Counted from the stretch's first letter, positions 25,077 to 33,973 are shown. The stretch is 47,187 nucleotides of DNA from Terriglobia bacterium (GCA_003175985.1 PSRJ01000345.1:1-47187); one strand, 5' to 3'. Notes: generated by a model not told the origin, from the sequence alone. Numbers and translations: made by a program.

Positions 25077-26081
25077 TCAGCGGTTGGCTTCTTCCGCTGT
25101 AAGCGTGGTGCTCCGGAAATAGTTGTACCACCGCCAGGCAGTTTCCACCACTGTCTCCAGTGAGGAAAAACCCGGTACCCACGCCAGGTCCCTCTGCGCC
25201 CGCGCAGCGTCGGCGACCAACATAGGCGGATCCCCGGCCCGCCGCGGGCTCTCCCTGACGGGCACTTTCGAGCCGCACGCCCTCTCCACGGCTGCGATCA
25301 CTTCGCGAACGGAGTGCCCTTTTCCGGTGCCCAGATTGTAAGCCGCACTCGCTCCCCCCTCTGCCAGGCGGGCAAGGGCTTTTAAGTGCGCCGCACCAAG
25401 GTCGGTCACGTGGATATAGTCCCGGATTGCCGAGCCATCGTGCGTAGGATAGTCGGTTCCATAGAGTTCCAACGCCGGCAAATCTCCACGCGCCGCCGCA
25501 ATGGCTCGGGGAATGAGATGCGTTTCCGGGTCGTGCACCTCGCCGATTTCGCCGTCCGGATCGGCGCCCGCGGCATTGAAATAGCGTAACGCCATCCACT
25601 GGAGACCGTACGCGCGTCCATACCACTGGAGCAGCCGCTCCACCATGAGCTTCGACTCGCCGTAGGGATTCACCGGGTTTTGCGGATGATCCTCCCGCAT
25701 CGGGACGTGCAGTGGATCGCCGTATGTAGCGCATGTCGAAGAAAAAACGATGCGGCCAACACCCGCCTTCCGCATGGCATCCAGCAGGTTCATGGTGTTC
25801 ACCACGTTATTGCGAAAGTAACCTGCCGGATCGTGCATGGATTCGCCGACATAGGCGAAGGCAGCGAAATGGATTACCGCCTCGATCCGGTACTCCTGAA
25901 AAGTGGCATCCAGGCCGGCGCGGTCGCTCAAGTCCATCTCCACCAGTGGCCCCCAGCGCACCGCCCAACGGTGGCCGTACCGCAGATTATCCAGCACCAC
26001 TGGCTCGTGCCCTGCTTTGGCAAGCAGTTTTGCCGTGTGGCTGCCGATGTATCCTGCCCCGCCTGTTACGAGTATTTGCAT
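25077..26081 (-). CDS. galE: UDP-glucose 4-epimerase
   Basis: This 334-aa short-chain dehydrogenase-type epimerase starts MQILVTGGAGYIGSHTAKLL, the NAD-binding GxxGxxG motif. VIHFAAFAYVGESMHDP, IVFSSTCATYGDP and NPYGESKLMVER (catalytic Tyr and Lys) are typical, with YNLGTGKGHSVREV and AGDPPMLVAD near the end. It interconverts UDP-glucose and UDP-galactose, or the N-acetyl forms, in the cytoplasm. It heads a two-gene operon with the DPM-like GT2 and diverges from the second O-antigen ligase-like gene. Substrate range (hexose or N-acetylhexosamine) is not decided by the visible residues. Confidence 0.94.
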   Translation of the reverse strand: MQILVTGGAGYIGSHTAKLLAKAGHEPVVLDNLRYGHRWAVRWGPLVEMDLSDRAGLDATFQEYRIEAVIHFAAFAYVGESMHDPAGYFRNNVVNTMNLLDAMRKAGVGRIVFSSTCATYGDPLHVPMREDHPQNPVNPYGESKLMVERLLQWYGRAYGLQWMALRYFNAAGADPDGEIGEVHDPETHLIPRAIAAARGDLPALELYGTDYPTHDGSAIRDYIHVTDLGAAHLKALARLAEGGASAAYNLGTGKGHSVREVIAAVERACGSKVPVRESPRRAGDPPMLVADAARAQRDLAWVPGFSSLETVVETAWRWYNYFRSTTLTAEEANR

Positions 26082-26182
26082 GAATTAACCCGATTCTACT
26101 AAAAGGCCTATCGCCACCCCGTGGGATACCCGCGGAAGTAGTCCGAACGGCAGGTGCTAGTACCGGACAGACTGTGAGTTAA

Positions 26183-26212
26183 TTGACAGTAAACAAATAA
26201 ATTCCCGATACT
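26183..26212 (+). promoter_or_regulatory. Sigma70-type promoter for second ligase-like gene
   Basis: A perfect TTGACA at 26183-26188 is followed after 18 bases by GATACT at 26207-26212 (four of six consensus bases). It lies in the 161-base gap between divergent galE and the gene starting at 26243. Transcription would begin near 26219 and give a leader of about 24 bases. Confidence 0.55.
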
Positions 26213-26242
26213 CAATGGGAAAGGCCTTGGCAGCGCGAAGTT

Positions 26243-27655
26243 GTGCGGCGCTGCCCCAGAACCGTCTTGAACCACTTCTCCGGCGTTGTTGCAACTCCTC
26301 GGGTAACGGCTCCGTCCGCGCCTGTGCTTCCCAACTACTTTGCGGAAGCTACGGTCCTGCAGCGCGTCAGCTTCGGGATCCTGATCGCCTTTCTATTCAT
26401 GATCTTCAGCCGGATATTCGATGTGCAGTTGGCCTGGCTGCACATCCCCGGAATCAGCTACCGTGTGATGGCGGTCTTCCTGGTGATGAGCGGCACCTTC
26501 CTGGCGGCGTTCCGGGAAGCCATCGGCAAATTCATTATTGCGTTCACGGCCTGCTTTCTGGCGGCAATTCCTTTCAGTGTTTGGAAGAGCGGCAGCTTCC
26601 ACGCCCTGACCGAGCAATGGCTAGTCGGATTTGTGGTCTTTATGGCCACTGCGGCGTTGATCTCCGACTTTCGGCAGTACATCCGTACTGCCAAAACCGT
26701 CGCGCTGGCGATTCTGGTCCTGACCGTCATTTGCATTACTCTGGGAACCGTGGTGAACGGCCGGCTGTTTCTGCCGCGAGGCCGGTTCGCCAATCCAAAC
26801 GAGATGGCGCAAGCTCTGCTGCTCGGGATGCCTTTTTGGTGGGCCATCACTTCCAGTGCGAGATCCCATTTGCTTAAGGTATTCGGCGCGGCCTCCATCG
26901 GCCTGATGCTCTACGTCATCAGCAAGACGGGTTCGCGCGGTGCGTTGGTGTGCCTGGCCCTCGTGATGGGGGTCATCTTTCTTAGGGCATCGGTCGTGGG
27001 CAAAGTAAAGGTGCTGGCGGCGGTCATGGTGATGCTGTTGGTTGGGGTGTTGATGATTCCGCAAGCCCTGCGGGCGCGCTACCAGACCTTCTTCCGCGCG
27101 GACATACCGGAGGCGTGGGATCAGGTGGATGCCAATTTCCTCAACAGCGCCGTGGGCTCCACGAACAATCGCAAAGAGATGCTCATCCGCAGTCTGCAGT
27201 TGACGGTGACCCATCCGTTTCTTGGTGTCGGCCCCGGCATGTTCGTGGTGGCCGAAGACACTATGGCCAAGTCGGAAGGCGAGCGCATGGGCTCCTGGCT
27301 CGGCACGCACAACAGTTTCACCCAGGTCTCCAGTGAATGCGGCATTCCGGCCCTGCTCTTTTACGTCGCCATTGTAGGGATCTCGTTCAAACGGAGCTAT
27401 GCGCTGCACCGCCGGGCACGGTCTCGCCCCGAATGGAGGGAAATCAGCATTCACGCGCTGGCGCTGAATTACTCGCTCATCGTATTTATCATCACCGGCT
27501 TCTTCGTGCATGCTGCGTATACGGCGCTGCTGCCGGTACTCGCCGGGCTGACGGTGTCCCTGGTGCGGACGGCGGATCCGCTGCTTGCCCAGCAGGAACC
27601 CGAGGACGCGCCGCCGCAGCCTGTGCGGGCGCGAGCCGCCGCGGCAGCCGTCTGA
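26243..27655 (+). CDS. O-antigen ligase/polymerase-like membrane protein (copy 2)
   Basis: This 470-aa multi-pass protein is a close paralogue of the one at 9951-11318; the two can be aligned from TVLQR to the last helix. It carries the O-antigen ligase signature FLGVGPGMFVV and THNSFTQVSSECGIPALL in the large periplasmic loop. The start is a GTG at 26243. The first 40 residues differ from copy 1, and the similarity begins at TVLQR, so the exact start is uncertain. The next gene, an oxidoreductase, begins 18 bases after its stop. Two such proteins in one locus could divide polymerase and ligase work or act on two different glycans. Confidence 0.82.
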   Translation: MRRCPRTVLNHFSGVVATPRVTAPSAPVLPNYFAEATVLQRVSFGILIAFLFMIFSRIFDVQLAWLHIPGISYRVMAVFLVMSGTFLAAFREAIGKFIIAFTACFLAAIPFSVWKSGSFHALTEQWLVGFVVFMATAALISDFRQYIRTAKTVALAILVLTVICITLGTVVNGRLFLPRGRFANPNEMAQALLLGMPFWWAITSSARSHLLKVFGAASIGLMLYVISKTGSRGALVCLALVMGVIFLRASVVGKVKVLAAVMVMLLVGVLMIPQALRARYQTFFRADIPEAWDQVDANFLNSAVGSTNNRKEMLIRSLQLTVTHPFLGVGPGMFVVAEDTMAKSEGERMGSWLGTHNSFTQVSSECGIPALLFYVAIVGISFKRSYALHRRARSRPEWREISIHALALNYSLIVFIITGFFVHAAYTALLPVLAGLTVSLVRTADPLLAQQEPEDAPPQPVRARAAAAAV

Positions 27656-27673
27656 TCGCTCGGTTGCCTTGGG

Positions 27674-28732
27674 ATGACCTCCGGTCTCTGCGTTTGCGGA
27701 ACCCGCTGGGGGTTCTTTCTCGCCACCGAACTGCGTAAGTTCTATTCCGGTCCGCTCTACCTCTGCGGGCGCGACGCCGGAAGGACTCCTGCCCTGGCCC
27801 GGCGTCTGAAAGCCGCCGGCTTTTTTCTGGAGTGGCAGTCTGCGGTGTCCGACCCCCGAATTCGGACGATACTGCTGGCACTTCCGCATCATCTGCACCG
27901 GCCTGTGGCCGAAGCGGCGATCGCCCAGGGCAAGCATGTTTTTGTGGAAAAGCCAATCGCCCACAACCGGGAGGATGCGGATGCCATGATTCGTGCAGCC
28001 CGCCAGGCGGGCGTAGTCTTGGCGGTCGGGGAGAATGTCCCATTCCGGCCCGATATCCGCCTCGCGACTTCGCTCTTGGCGGAGATCGGCGCCGGGCGTG
28101 AAGTTCACACCATGGCGGTGAACCGGACGCGGCCTGCCGGCTGGCGAACGCAACCGAACGAAATGGGGGGCGGAGTCTTGATCGATTTTGGCGTCCATCA
28201 TGTTCGCGCCGTCCGCATTCTGCTGGGAGAGCCCCACCGCGTCTACGCGACCGCCGCGCCGCAGACGCTTACCGAAATGGAAGGTGAAGACAATGCCACG
28301 GTGCTGCTGGAAGGAACCGGCTGGCACGCCTCCATCCATGTGAGCTGGGCGGCGGATATCGGCAGGCATCCGGAGTTTCTGGTGATCGCCGACGGCGGAT
28401 CTCTGAAACTCTGGCCCCATGGCAGGTACGTCGACCTGTACACAAACAGGCCTGGGTGGCGCTCACGGCTGGTGTCTCATATCAAACCCTGGCGGCTGCA
28501 ACAGGCGCTTCGCAGCCCGGAAGCGCAGAGGCAGCGGCGCACGATCTCCGGCGATCCTTTCGGCTATCAGGCCGAGTTGCGGGAGTTTCTGCAGGCCGCC
28601 GCCCGCGGAACCGCGGATACGACTTCGGCCGAACAGGCGCGCCGCGATCTGGAAGTGGTTCAAGCCGCCTATCAATCGATGGCCAGCGGCAAGCCCGTGG
28701 ATCTGCGCCCGCCGGCTGCGCCCGTTTCCTAA
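27674..28732 (+). CDS. Gfo/Idh/MocA-family oxidoreductase
   Basis: This 352-aa protein has the family's Rossmann N-terminus and the EKPIAHNREDADAMI motif, with the catalytic-site Lys of the E-K-P signature, near residues 96-110. GGGVLIDFGVHHVRAVRILL matches the G-G-G-x-L-x-D-x-G-x-H segment of the second domain. Members oxidise, reduce or epimerise sugars and nucleotide sugars with NAD(P). The dinucleotide loop is CVCGTRWGFFLA, with Arg where the usual GxGxxG has its middle Gly. In this locus it probably makes or modifies a sugar precursor. Its stop TAA shares bases with the stop of the converging GT4 gene (CTAA at 28729-28732). Confidence 0.85.
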   Translation: MTSGLCVCGTRWGFFLATELRKFYSGPLYLCGRDAGRTPALARRLKAAGFFLEWQSAVSDPRIRTILLALPHHLHRPVAEAAIAQGKHVFVEKPIAHNREDADAMIRAARQAGVVLAVGENVPFRPDIRLATSLLAEIGAGREVHTMAVNRTRPAGWRTQPNEMGGGVLIDFGVHHVRAVRILLGEPHRVYATAAPQTLTEMEGEDNATVLLEGTGWHASIHVSWAADIGRHPEFLVIADGGSLKLWPHGRYVDLYTNRPGWRSRLVSHIKPWRLQQALRSPEAQRQRRTISGDPFGYQAELREFLQAAARGTADTTSAEQARRDLEVVQAAYQSMASGKPVDLRPPAAPVS

Positions 28733-29775
28733 CCGGCGCGCCCGATCAGATCCTCATAAAACCGGAAGACCGCTTCCAGGTTCTCTTCTCCCGCGGGCGC
28801 GGCCGCGCTCCTTACCGGCGGATGCTCCAGACACATCGTCACCGCCCGGCAGAGCGCCGGCGCGTCCGACATCGGCACCAGATGCACGCCCGGCGGACGC
28901 ATGCCGTTATCCGTGGCGATGACCGGCGTTCCCAGGTGCAGCGCCTCACGCACGGAAATGGAATCGCCGTCGTAGAGTGTAGTGCGCAGGAAGAGAGCGC
29001 TTTCCTCAATGGCACGCAACGTGACCTCGTGCGCCAGGTCGCCGCAGAGCAGAATATGCTCCCGGTACGATTGGGCGGCAATCCGCTGCCGGATCGGCTC
29101 CTCCAGGCTGCCGCCGCCGATGATCGCCAGGCCCATGCGCGGATACTGCCGCCGCAGTTGTCCCAGCGCTTCGATCTGCACCGGCAGATCGTACTCAGGC
29201 TCCAGCCCCGAAACCGTCACCAGCGCCGGATCGTGGCCGCAATAGAAGCTTTTCAGCGGTTCGGGAAGCTCGTTTCGCTCTTCCGGAGCTGCCACGGCGT
29301 AGGGCCGAATCAGCCGGATCCGCTCCTGCGGCACTCCGAACCGGCGGAACAGATCCACCAATTCTGCATTCACGGCGATGAGCCCGTCCAGGCGGCGCAG
29401 CACAAACCCGCGCAGACTTCCGCGCTTTGCGCGCCGCCCTTCTTCCGAAGAAGGATATCCGCCGGAATGAAACGTAAACAAAGTCTTCTTGCCGGGTATC
29501 AGCGAACACAACAGCATCACGCCGGCGTGGCGCAGCGATAAATCTCCTCCCACATGTAAATGAATGAGGTCGTAATCCAGCGTGAGGAGCAGGCGAATTA
29601 CTCCCCACGCCGTTTTCGGATAATAGACACCATCGCGTTCCTCGCGGCGGAAGCGCGTCAGATTGATGACCGGGCACGGCACACCGCGCTGTTGCAGGTA
29701 GCGGCGAATGGCCACCAGGTTGGTTTGCACGCCGCCGTGCGGGGGCGGATAGGGCCCCATTTGCAGTACTCTCAT
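28729..29775 (-). CDS. Glycosyltransferase family 4 (GT-B fold)
   Basis: This 348-aa enzyme opens with VLQMGPYPPPHGGVQTNLVA, a GT4 donor-side glycine loop. LIHLHVGGDLSLRHAGVML, LFTFHSGGYP and LIAVNAELVDLF continue the N-terminal domain. The C-terminal domain has GLAIIGGGSLEEPIRQRI and LRTTLYDGDSISVREALHLG in the E-x(7)-E region, then PVIATDNGMRPPGV. It would add a sugar in the cytoplasm. The ATG overlaps the stop of the anchored protein gene upstream (ATGA at 29772-29775), so the two are translated together. The end overlaps the converging oxidoreductase gene by 4 bases. Confidence 0.88.
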   Translation of the reverse strand: MRVLQMGPYPPPHGGVQTNLVAIRRYLQQRGVPCPVINLTRFRREERDGVYYPKTAWGVIRLLLTLDYDLIHLHVGGDLSLRHAGVMLLCSLIPGKKTLFTFHSGGYPSSEEGRRAKRGSLRGFVLRRLDGLIAVNAELVDLFRRFGVPQERIRLIRPYAVAAPEERNELPEPLKSFYCGHDPALVTVSGLEPEYDLPVQIEALGQLRRQYPRMGLAIIGGGSLEEPIRQRIAAQSYREHILLCGDLAHEVTLRAIEESALFLRTTLYDGDSISVREALHLGTPVIATDNGMRPPGVHLVPMSDAPALCRAVTMCLEHPPVRSAAAPAGEENLEAVFRFYEDLIGRAG

Positions 29776-30938
29776 CGGCTCGATTGCAGATTCCGGACTT
29801 CTCTCGGCCCATCCGCTGCGTACCGCGGAATGACGTAATCGAAGTATTGCCGCGGGTCGCCCTGCTTGCCATCCGCCGCCGCGCGAATCAGGTTGTAGGC
29901 TTCGCGCGCCGTTACATAGTGCAGAACGTAGTGTTCGCCGTCGTTGTAGCGCGTTTCCAGGTAACTTAGGGCATTCTCGAAACGCGGCCCGAGCGTTTCC
30001 TCCAGGTCATCGAGAGAACTGGCGGCATGGCCGTGCGCCTTGATAAAGACCCAATCCGGCCGCCGGCCCACGTGAATATTGGCGCGCACCCAGGCATCCA
30101 CGCGCCCCCGTGTGAGCGGCACCGAGGGATGAATGTCACCATCCTCGATGCGCACGAATAACTTCGCTGGATTGGACGTCGGCACCATCAGCAGCGGGCC
30201 TTGCAGGAGAACCAGGTCGCCCGCTGGACGCCATCCGGCAGATACCGGCACACCATGATCGTAGGACTTGGGACTGTCATTGTCAGTCACTTCCTCGATT
30301 CCGTTTACCCACGAAGGCTGCGAGTTTCGCCAAAGACTGGGGAAGGTGAAATCCGCGAAGCAGCCGAGTTCCTTTAGCATGCGCAGCTCACGGCTGTTGC
30401 CGCAGAAAGCCTCGCCCAGGCTGTTATCAAGCCCCCAGTTTCCGTGTATGAACGCGAAATGGGTCTGTCCGTCGAGGCTTTTCAAAAACCCGAATTTCTG
30501 GAAATAGGCGATCGCCTGTTGAAACCGGCGTTGCGCCGACTCCTGTGTGTCGTGAGAGTGGTGCAGGTGAAGTTCGGTTTCTCCGTATCCTGAGGCCGCC
30601 AGAACTCGCAGAGCATCAAGATTCCCGTCGATCTCCTGCTCGGCGGGGTAGAACCAGGTATGTTGCACGGGGCGGCCTGCGCTGTCGCGGTGCCGGTCCG
30701 CTAACTGGGGATATTCCCGCTGCCACCGCGCCACCAGATTGAAATTCCTGCCCGGTTCGAAATGATCGGCGTACAGAAAGAACAGATGCACGGGACCGCG
30801 CGGCCCTTCCTCGGAATGAGTCAGCCAGTAAGCATATCCCGGGAGCCATACGTAATACTTGCGGGAAATGATGCGGTATGCCCATGCGAACACAAACAGA
30901 GCACAGATGAGAGAAACCGCCCACTTCAACCGGCGCAC
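29772..30938 (-). CDS. Membrane-anchored deacetylase-like protein of unknown function
   Basis: This 388-aa protein starts with GTG and has one N-terminal helix at about residues 7-26 (AVSLICALFVFAWAYRII). The rest is probably extracytoplasmic. Motif-like places include VHLFFLYADHFEPGRNFNLV, HTWFYPAEQEIDG, ETELHLHHSHDTQES, HFAFIHGNWGLDNS and WVFIKAHGHAASSLDD. The Asp-His pair early on, the His cluster and HGNW resemble the metal-site logic of the glycoside hydrolase/deacetylase beta-alpha-barrel superfamily, but the canonical TFDDG motif is absent, so I do not assign an activity. It is coupled by ATGA overlap to a GT4 gene and diverges from the nucleotide-sugar dehydrogenase with a 45-base gap. 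Confidence 0.72.
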   Translation of the reverse strand: MRRLKWAVSLICALFVFAWAYRIISRKYYVWLPGYAYWLTHSEEGPRGPVHLFFLYADHFEPGRNFNLVARWQREYPQLADRHRDSAGRPVQHTWFYPAEQEIDGNLDALRVLAASGYGETELHLHHSHDTQESAQRRFQQAIAYFQKFGFLKSLDGQTHFAFIHGNWGLDNSLGEAFCGNSRELRMLKELGCFADFTFPSLWRNSQPSWVNGIEEVTDNDSPKSYDHGVPVSAGWRPAGDLVLLQGPLLMVPTSNPAKLFVRIEDGDIHPSVPLTRGRVDAWVRANIHVGRRPDWVFIKAHGHAASSLDDLEETLGPRFENALSYLETRYNDGEHYVLHYVTAREAYNLIRAAADGKQGDPRQYFDYVIPRYAADGPREVRNLQSSR

Positions 30939-30983
30939 AAAGTTATTGCAGCATATTCATGCAGGGTACGCATGTAATAATGA

Positions 30984-32309
30984 ATGACCGTGGGCGATTC
31001 CTCCCCTTTTCCTCACCCGGAGCGCATTGCCGTAGTAGGTTTGGGCTACGTGGGGTGTGTGACTGCCGCTTGTCTGGCTCGTCTGGGCCACCAGGTAATC
31101 GGCGTCGATCGCGACGAATTCAAGGTGAAGACGGTGCTCGATGGCGACGCGCCGTTTTTCGAGCCGGGCCTGGAGGAAATCGTGAAGGCTGGGTTGGCGG
31201 CCGGACGCCTGTCCGCTTCCACCAGCATGGCCGAGACCCTTCCGCGGGTTGACGTCGTGCTGATCTGCGTCGGCACGCCTTCCGCCAAGAACGGCAACCT
31301 CGGGCTGGACCAACTGCGCCGGGTCGTGGAGGAAATCGCGATCCTGCTGCGTTCCCGGCCGCAGCCGTTGACCATCGCGGTACGCAGCACGGTATATCCC
31401 GGCACTTGTGAAGAGGCGGTCATGGGAGCGCTGGCGTCGAGCCACGACATCTCCGTAGTCTCCAATCCCGAATTCCTGCGCGAAGGCACCGCCGTGAAGG
31501 ATTTCATGGAGCCCTCGCTGCTCGTAGTGGGTGGCGTGGATCGGGAAGCTGTCCGGCGCGTGGCGGCGCTTTATGCTTCGCTGCCGGTGGAGCCCTGTCT
31601 GGTTTCCTTGCGCACCGCGGAACTGATCAAATACGCCTGCAATGCATTCCATGCGGTGAAGATTGCGTTTGCCAATGAAGTCGGGACTCTGGCTGCCAAC
31701 CTCGGGATTGACGGCGCCGAGGTCATGGATACGCTCTGCCGCGATACCGTTCTGAACATCTCACGGACTTATCTGAAGCCCGGCTTCGCCTTCGGAGGCT
31801 CCTGTCTTCCGAAAGATCTGAGGGCGCTGATGTATCGGGCCGCGCGGCTCGATTTGAAACTGCCGTTACTGGAATCCGTGCTTCCCAGCAATGGCCATCA
31901 TCTCGAGCGGGCCCTCCAGGCGGTTATGGATCTTCCAGCCCGCCGCATCGGCGTTTTCGGTCTCGCGTTTAAAGAGAACACCGACGATTTGCGCGAGAGC
32001 CCCGTGGTTACCCTGCTCGAGCAGCTCATCGGGAAAGGCCGCAATCTCCGCGTTTTCGATCCGCACATCCTCCCCCAGCGCATTTACGGCAGCAATCAGC
32101 AGTATCTGCTCACAGCAATTCCGCACATCGAAAAACTGTTTGAACCCGACCTGGGACGGATGCTGGCGTGGTCCGATCATTTGGTCATTGCGCAGAAACC
32201 TGCTCCTGAGTTTGCCAGGCTGATCCTGGCTTCTGGCTTGCCGGTGCTCGATCTCGTAAGCACCATTCCTGCGCCGCAGCCTGTAGCGGAATCGGCCACC
32301 GGAGGATGA
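30984..32309 (+). CDS. Nucleotide-sugar dehydrogenase (GDP-mannose/UDP-glucose type)
   Basis: This 441-aa protein has the NAD-binding loop IAVVGLGYVGCVTAACLARL, LICVGTPSAKNGNLGL, VVSNPEFLREGTAVKDF and the catalytic-cysteine segment FGGSCLPKDLRAL (Cys274). The order and length fit the UDP-glucose/GDP-mannose 6-dehydrogenase family, which oxidises C6 of a nucleotide sugar to a uronate with two NAD. CLPKD followed by LRAL is closer to GDP-mannose 6-dehydrogenases than to the CFPKD form of typical UDP-glucose enzymes, so GDP-mannuronate is my first guess, with low certainty. It leads a five-gene plus-strand operon and overlaps the next gene by ATGA. A uronate in the polymer would agree with the heparinase-like lyase at the left edge. 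Confidence 0.88.
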   Translation: MTVGDSSPFPHPERIAVVGLGYVGCVTAACLARLGHQVIGVDRDEFKVKTVLDGDAPFFEPGLEEIVKAGLAAGRLSASTSMAETLPRVDVVLICVGTPSAKNGNLGLDQLRRVVEEIAILLRSRPQPLTIAVRSTVYPGTCEEAVMGALASSHDISVVSNPEFLREGTAVKDFMEPSLLVVGGVDREAVRRVAALYASLPVEPCLVSLRTAELIKYACNAFHAVKIAFANEVGTLAANLGIDGAEVMDTLCRDTVLNISRTYLKPGFAFGGSCLPKDLRALMYRAARLDLKLPLLESVLPSNGHHLERALQAVMDLPARRIGVFGLAFKENTDDLRESPVVTLLEQLIGKGRNLRVFDPHILPQRIYGSNQQYLLTAIPHIEKLFEPDLGRMLAWSDHLVIAQKPAPEFARLILASGLPVLDLVSTIPAPQPVAESATGG

Positions 32310-33973
32310 CGCAAAGCGGCGCAAACCGGATTCTCGTTTGCGCCTTGGCCGTGCTGCTGTTCAGCGCAGTCTCGGCTTGGGGGCTGCTCGGCTCTTCCAA
32401 ACATATTTCGCTGCTCTTGGCGGTGGAATATTTGCTGCTGCTGCCGGCCGCGCTTTACGGCCTTCGCGCGGGCTCGCCGGCCGTTGCCTCGGGTCTTCCG
32501 GACATTCCGCGGGTGCTTCCGATCGCGGCGTTTCTCGCGGCGGCGCTCGCGCTGAGCTGGCTCAGCAACCAGGGGCTGCTGATACCTGACGAATCCGCCT
32601 ACCAGTTCCAGGCTCGGACATTTGCCCTGGGTGAATTTGCCGCCCCCGCGCCGCCCGGCGCTCCGGCACGTGTGGAAGGTACCCCATTGCCTCTCTATTT
32701 CGAGCATCACATCTTCCATCAGGGGCGCTGGTTCACGAAATATCCTCCGGGCTGGCCGATGCTGCTCGCGCTGCCTCTCCGCCTGGGCATCGGCTGGATC
32801 GTGAATCCTCTGCTGGGTTTGGCGGTTCTCCTTATTACCGCTGCGATCGCGCGCCGCGTCTTCGATAACTCCACGGCAGCATGCGCCGTCGTTTTGGCTG
32901 TGTTGTCGCCCTTTTTCCTCGCCAATTGTATTGGACGCATGTCGCACCCCGCCTGCGCCGCGATGCTGGCGGGCGCTTGCCTGTTCTGCTTCGCGGGATT
33001 GCGCTCGCGGCGTCTGGCGCATTTCGCCGGGATGATGGCCCTGATTCTGGCGGCGGTTCAGGTGCGGCCATTTACTGCCGCCGTAGTGGGCGGTGTGTTG
33101 GGGCTGAGCGCTCTTTGGTATTTGCGGCAGGAGCGCCTTTTCGCGGGAGTGTTGCTGCTCGGCGCGTTCTTTGGTGCTCTCAGCGTGGGTTCGATGCTGG
33201 CCTATAACAAACTGTATACGGGAAATTACCGGCTGTCACCTTACACGCTTTTCAATCAGAATCCTCTAACGCGCTCCGGGAATGTGGCGGATATCGATCT
33301 CCAGCCGTCGCACATGATCGATCAGTTTTTCCACCAGACGCGATGGGCGCTCCAGGATACCGTGTATTACACGTTCGCCTTCATCTTCCTGATGGCTGGG
33401 TACTCGGTTTGGCGCGAAAAGAAGAACCCGCGTGAGGTCCGGATCCTGGCGGCTCTGTTTCCGGCCCTCGTCGTGGCGCATGTCGTACAGCCGGCGTTGA
33501 ATTCGGAGTTCATAGGGGAACGGTATTACTTCGAAGCCTATTTCGCGGTTGCGATTCTGGCCGCTCGGGGGCTCTCGCTTCTCGTGGGAGAGTGGCGCAT
33601 CTCCCGGCAAACTCTGGCGGTTGTGTTGGGCCTGTTTGCCGCATTCGAAGGGGGTCAAATGGCGTTGGCCGCCCCCATTTTCCTGGAAAAGACCGGACCT
33701 TACCGGCAGGTTCGAGAAGCCGCGGAACAGTTGAGCGGCAAGCGATACGCGGTCTTTCTCCAAACCATGGAACCGCAGATTGTCGCCAAGCACTTCAACT
33801 TAAACCGGCCCGACTGGCAGCAGCGCGATCTTTTCTACCTGGTCGACCCGGGCCCGTTTGGGCGTGCCGAGTGGGCCTGCCGGGTGGGCCGGCCGGACTG
33901 GGTCGTCATCGGATACGATCCCGCCAATCAACGCGCCACCCGGCAGTTCGGCCGCGCAGCCATGTGCCCGTGA
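32306..33973 (+). CDS. Membrane glycosyltransferase, GT-C fold (GT39-like), 555 aa
   Basis: About twelve hydrophobic segments fill the first 440 residues. The first periplasmic loop has GLLIPDESAYQFQARTFALG, with the acidic Asp-Glu of GT-C enzymes, and WFTKYPPGWPMLLAL is the amphipathic segment that follows in PMT-like proteins. The last 110 residues are soluble. It would transfer a sugar from a polyprenyl-phosphate donor outside the inner membrane. The start overlaps the dehydrogenase stop by ATGA (32306-32309), and its stop overlaps a possible GTG start of the next gene. Confidence 0.82.
   Translation: MTQSGANRILVCALAVLLFSAVSAWGLLGSSKHISLLLAVEYLLLLPAALYGLRAGSPAVASGLPDIPRVLPIAAFLAAALALSWLSNQGLLIPDESAYQFQARTFALGEFAAPAPPGAPARVEGTPLPLYFEHHIFHQGRWFTKYPPGWPMLLALPLRLGIGWIVNPLLGLAVLLITAAIARRVFDNSTAACAVVLAVLSPFFLANCIGRMSHPACAAMLAGACLFCFAGLRSRRLAHFAGMMALILAAVQVRPFTAAVVGGVLGLSALWYLRQERLFAGVLLLGAFFGALSVGSMLAYNKLYTGNYRLSPYTLFNQNPLTRSGNVADIDLQPSHMIDQFFHQTRWALQDTVYYTFAFIFLMAGYSVWREKKNPREVRILAALFPALVVAHVVQPALNSEFIGERYYFEAYFAVAILAARGLSLLVGEWRISRQTLAVVLGLFAAFEGGQMALAAPIFLEKTGPYRQVREAAEQLSGKRYAVFLQTMEPQIVAKHFNLNRPDWQQRDLFYLVDPGPFGRAEWACRVGRPDWVVIGYDPANQRATRQFGRAAMCP

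Noticed and set aside
25063..25734. N-terminal extension of the DPM-like GT2
   Set aside because: It lies within galE on the same strand in another frame; the GT2 fold begins exactly at the ATG at 25062.
26621..28420. A 599-codon open frame on the minus strand opposite the second ligase-like gene and the oxidoreductase
   Set aside because: The product is Arg/Gly/His-rich without any recognisable motif, and both plus-strand genes in this place are clear family members. It is an antisense shadow of GC-rich coding DNA.
30957..31652. 231-codon minus-strand frame opposite the nucleotide-sugar dehydrogenase
   Set aside because: No motif and complete overlap with a strongly conserved gene on the plus strand.
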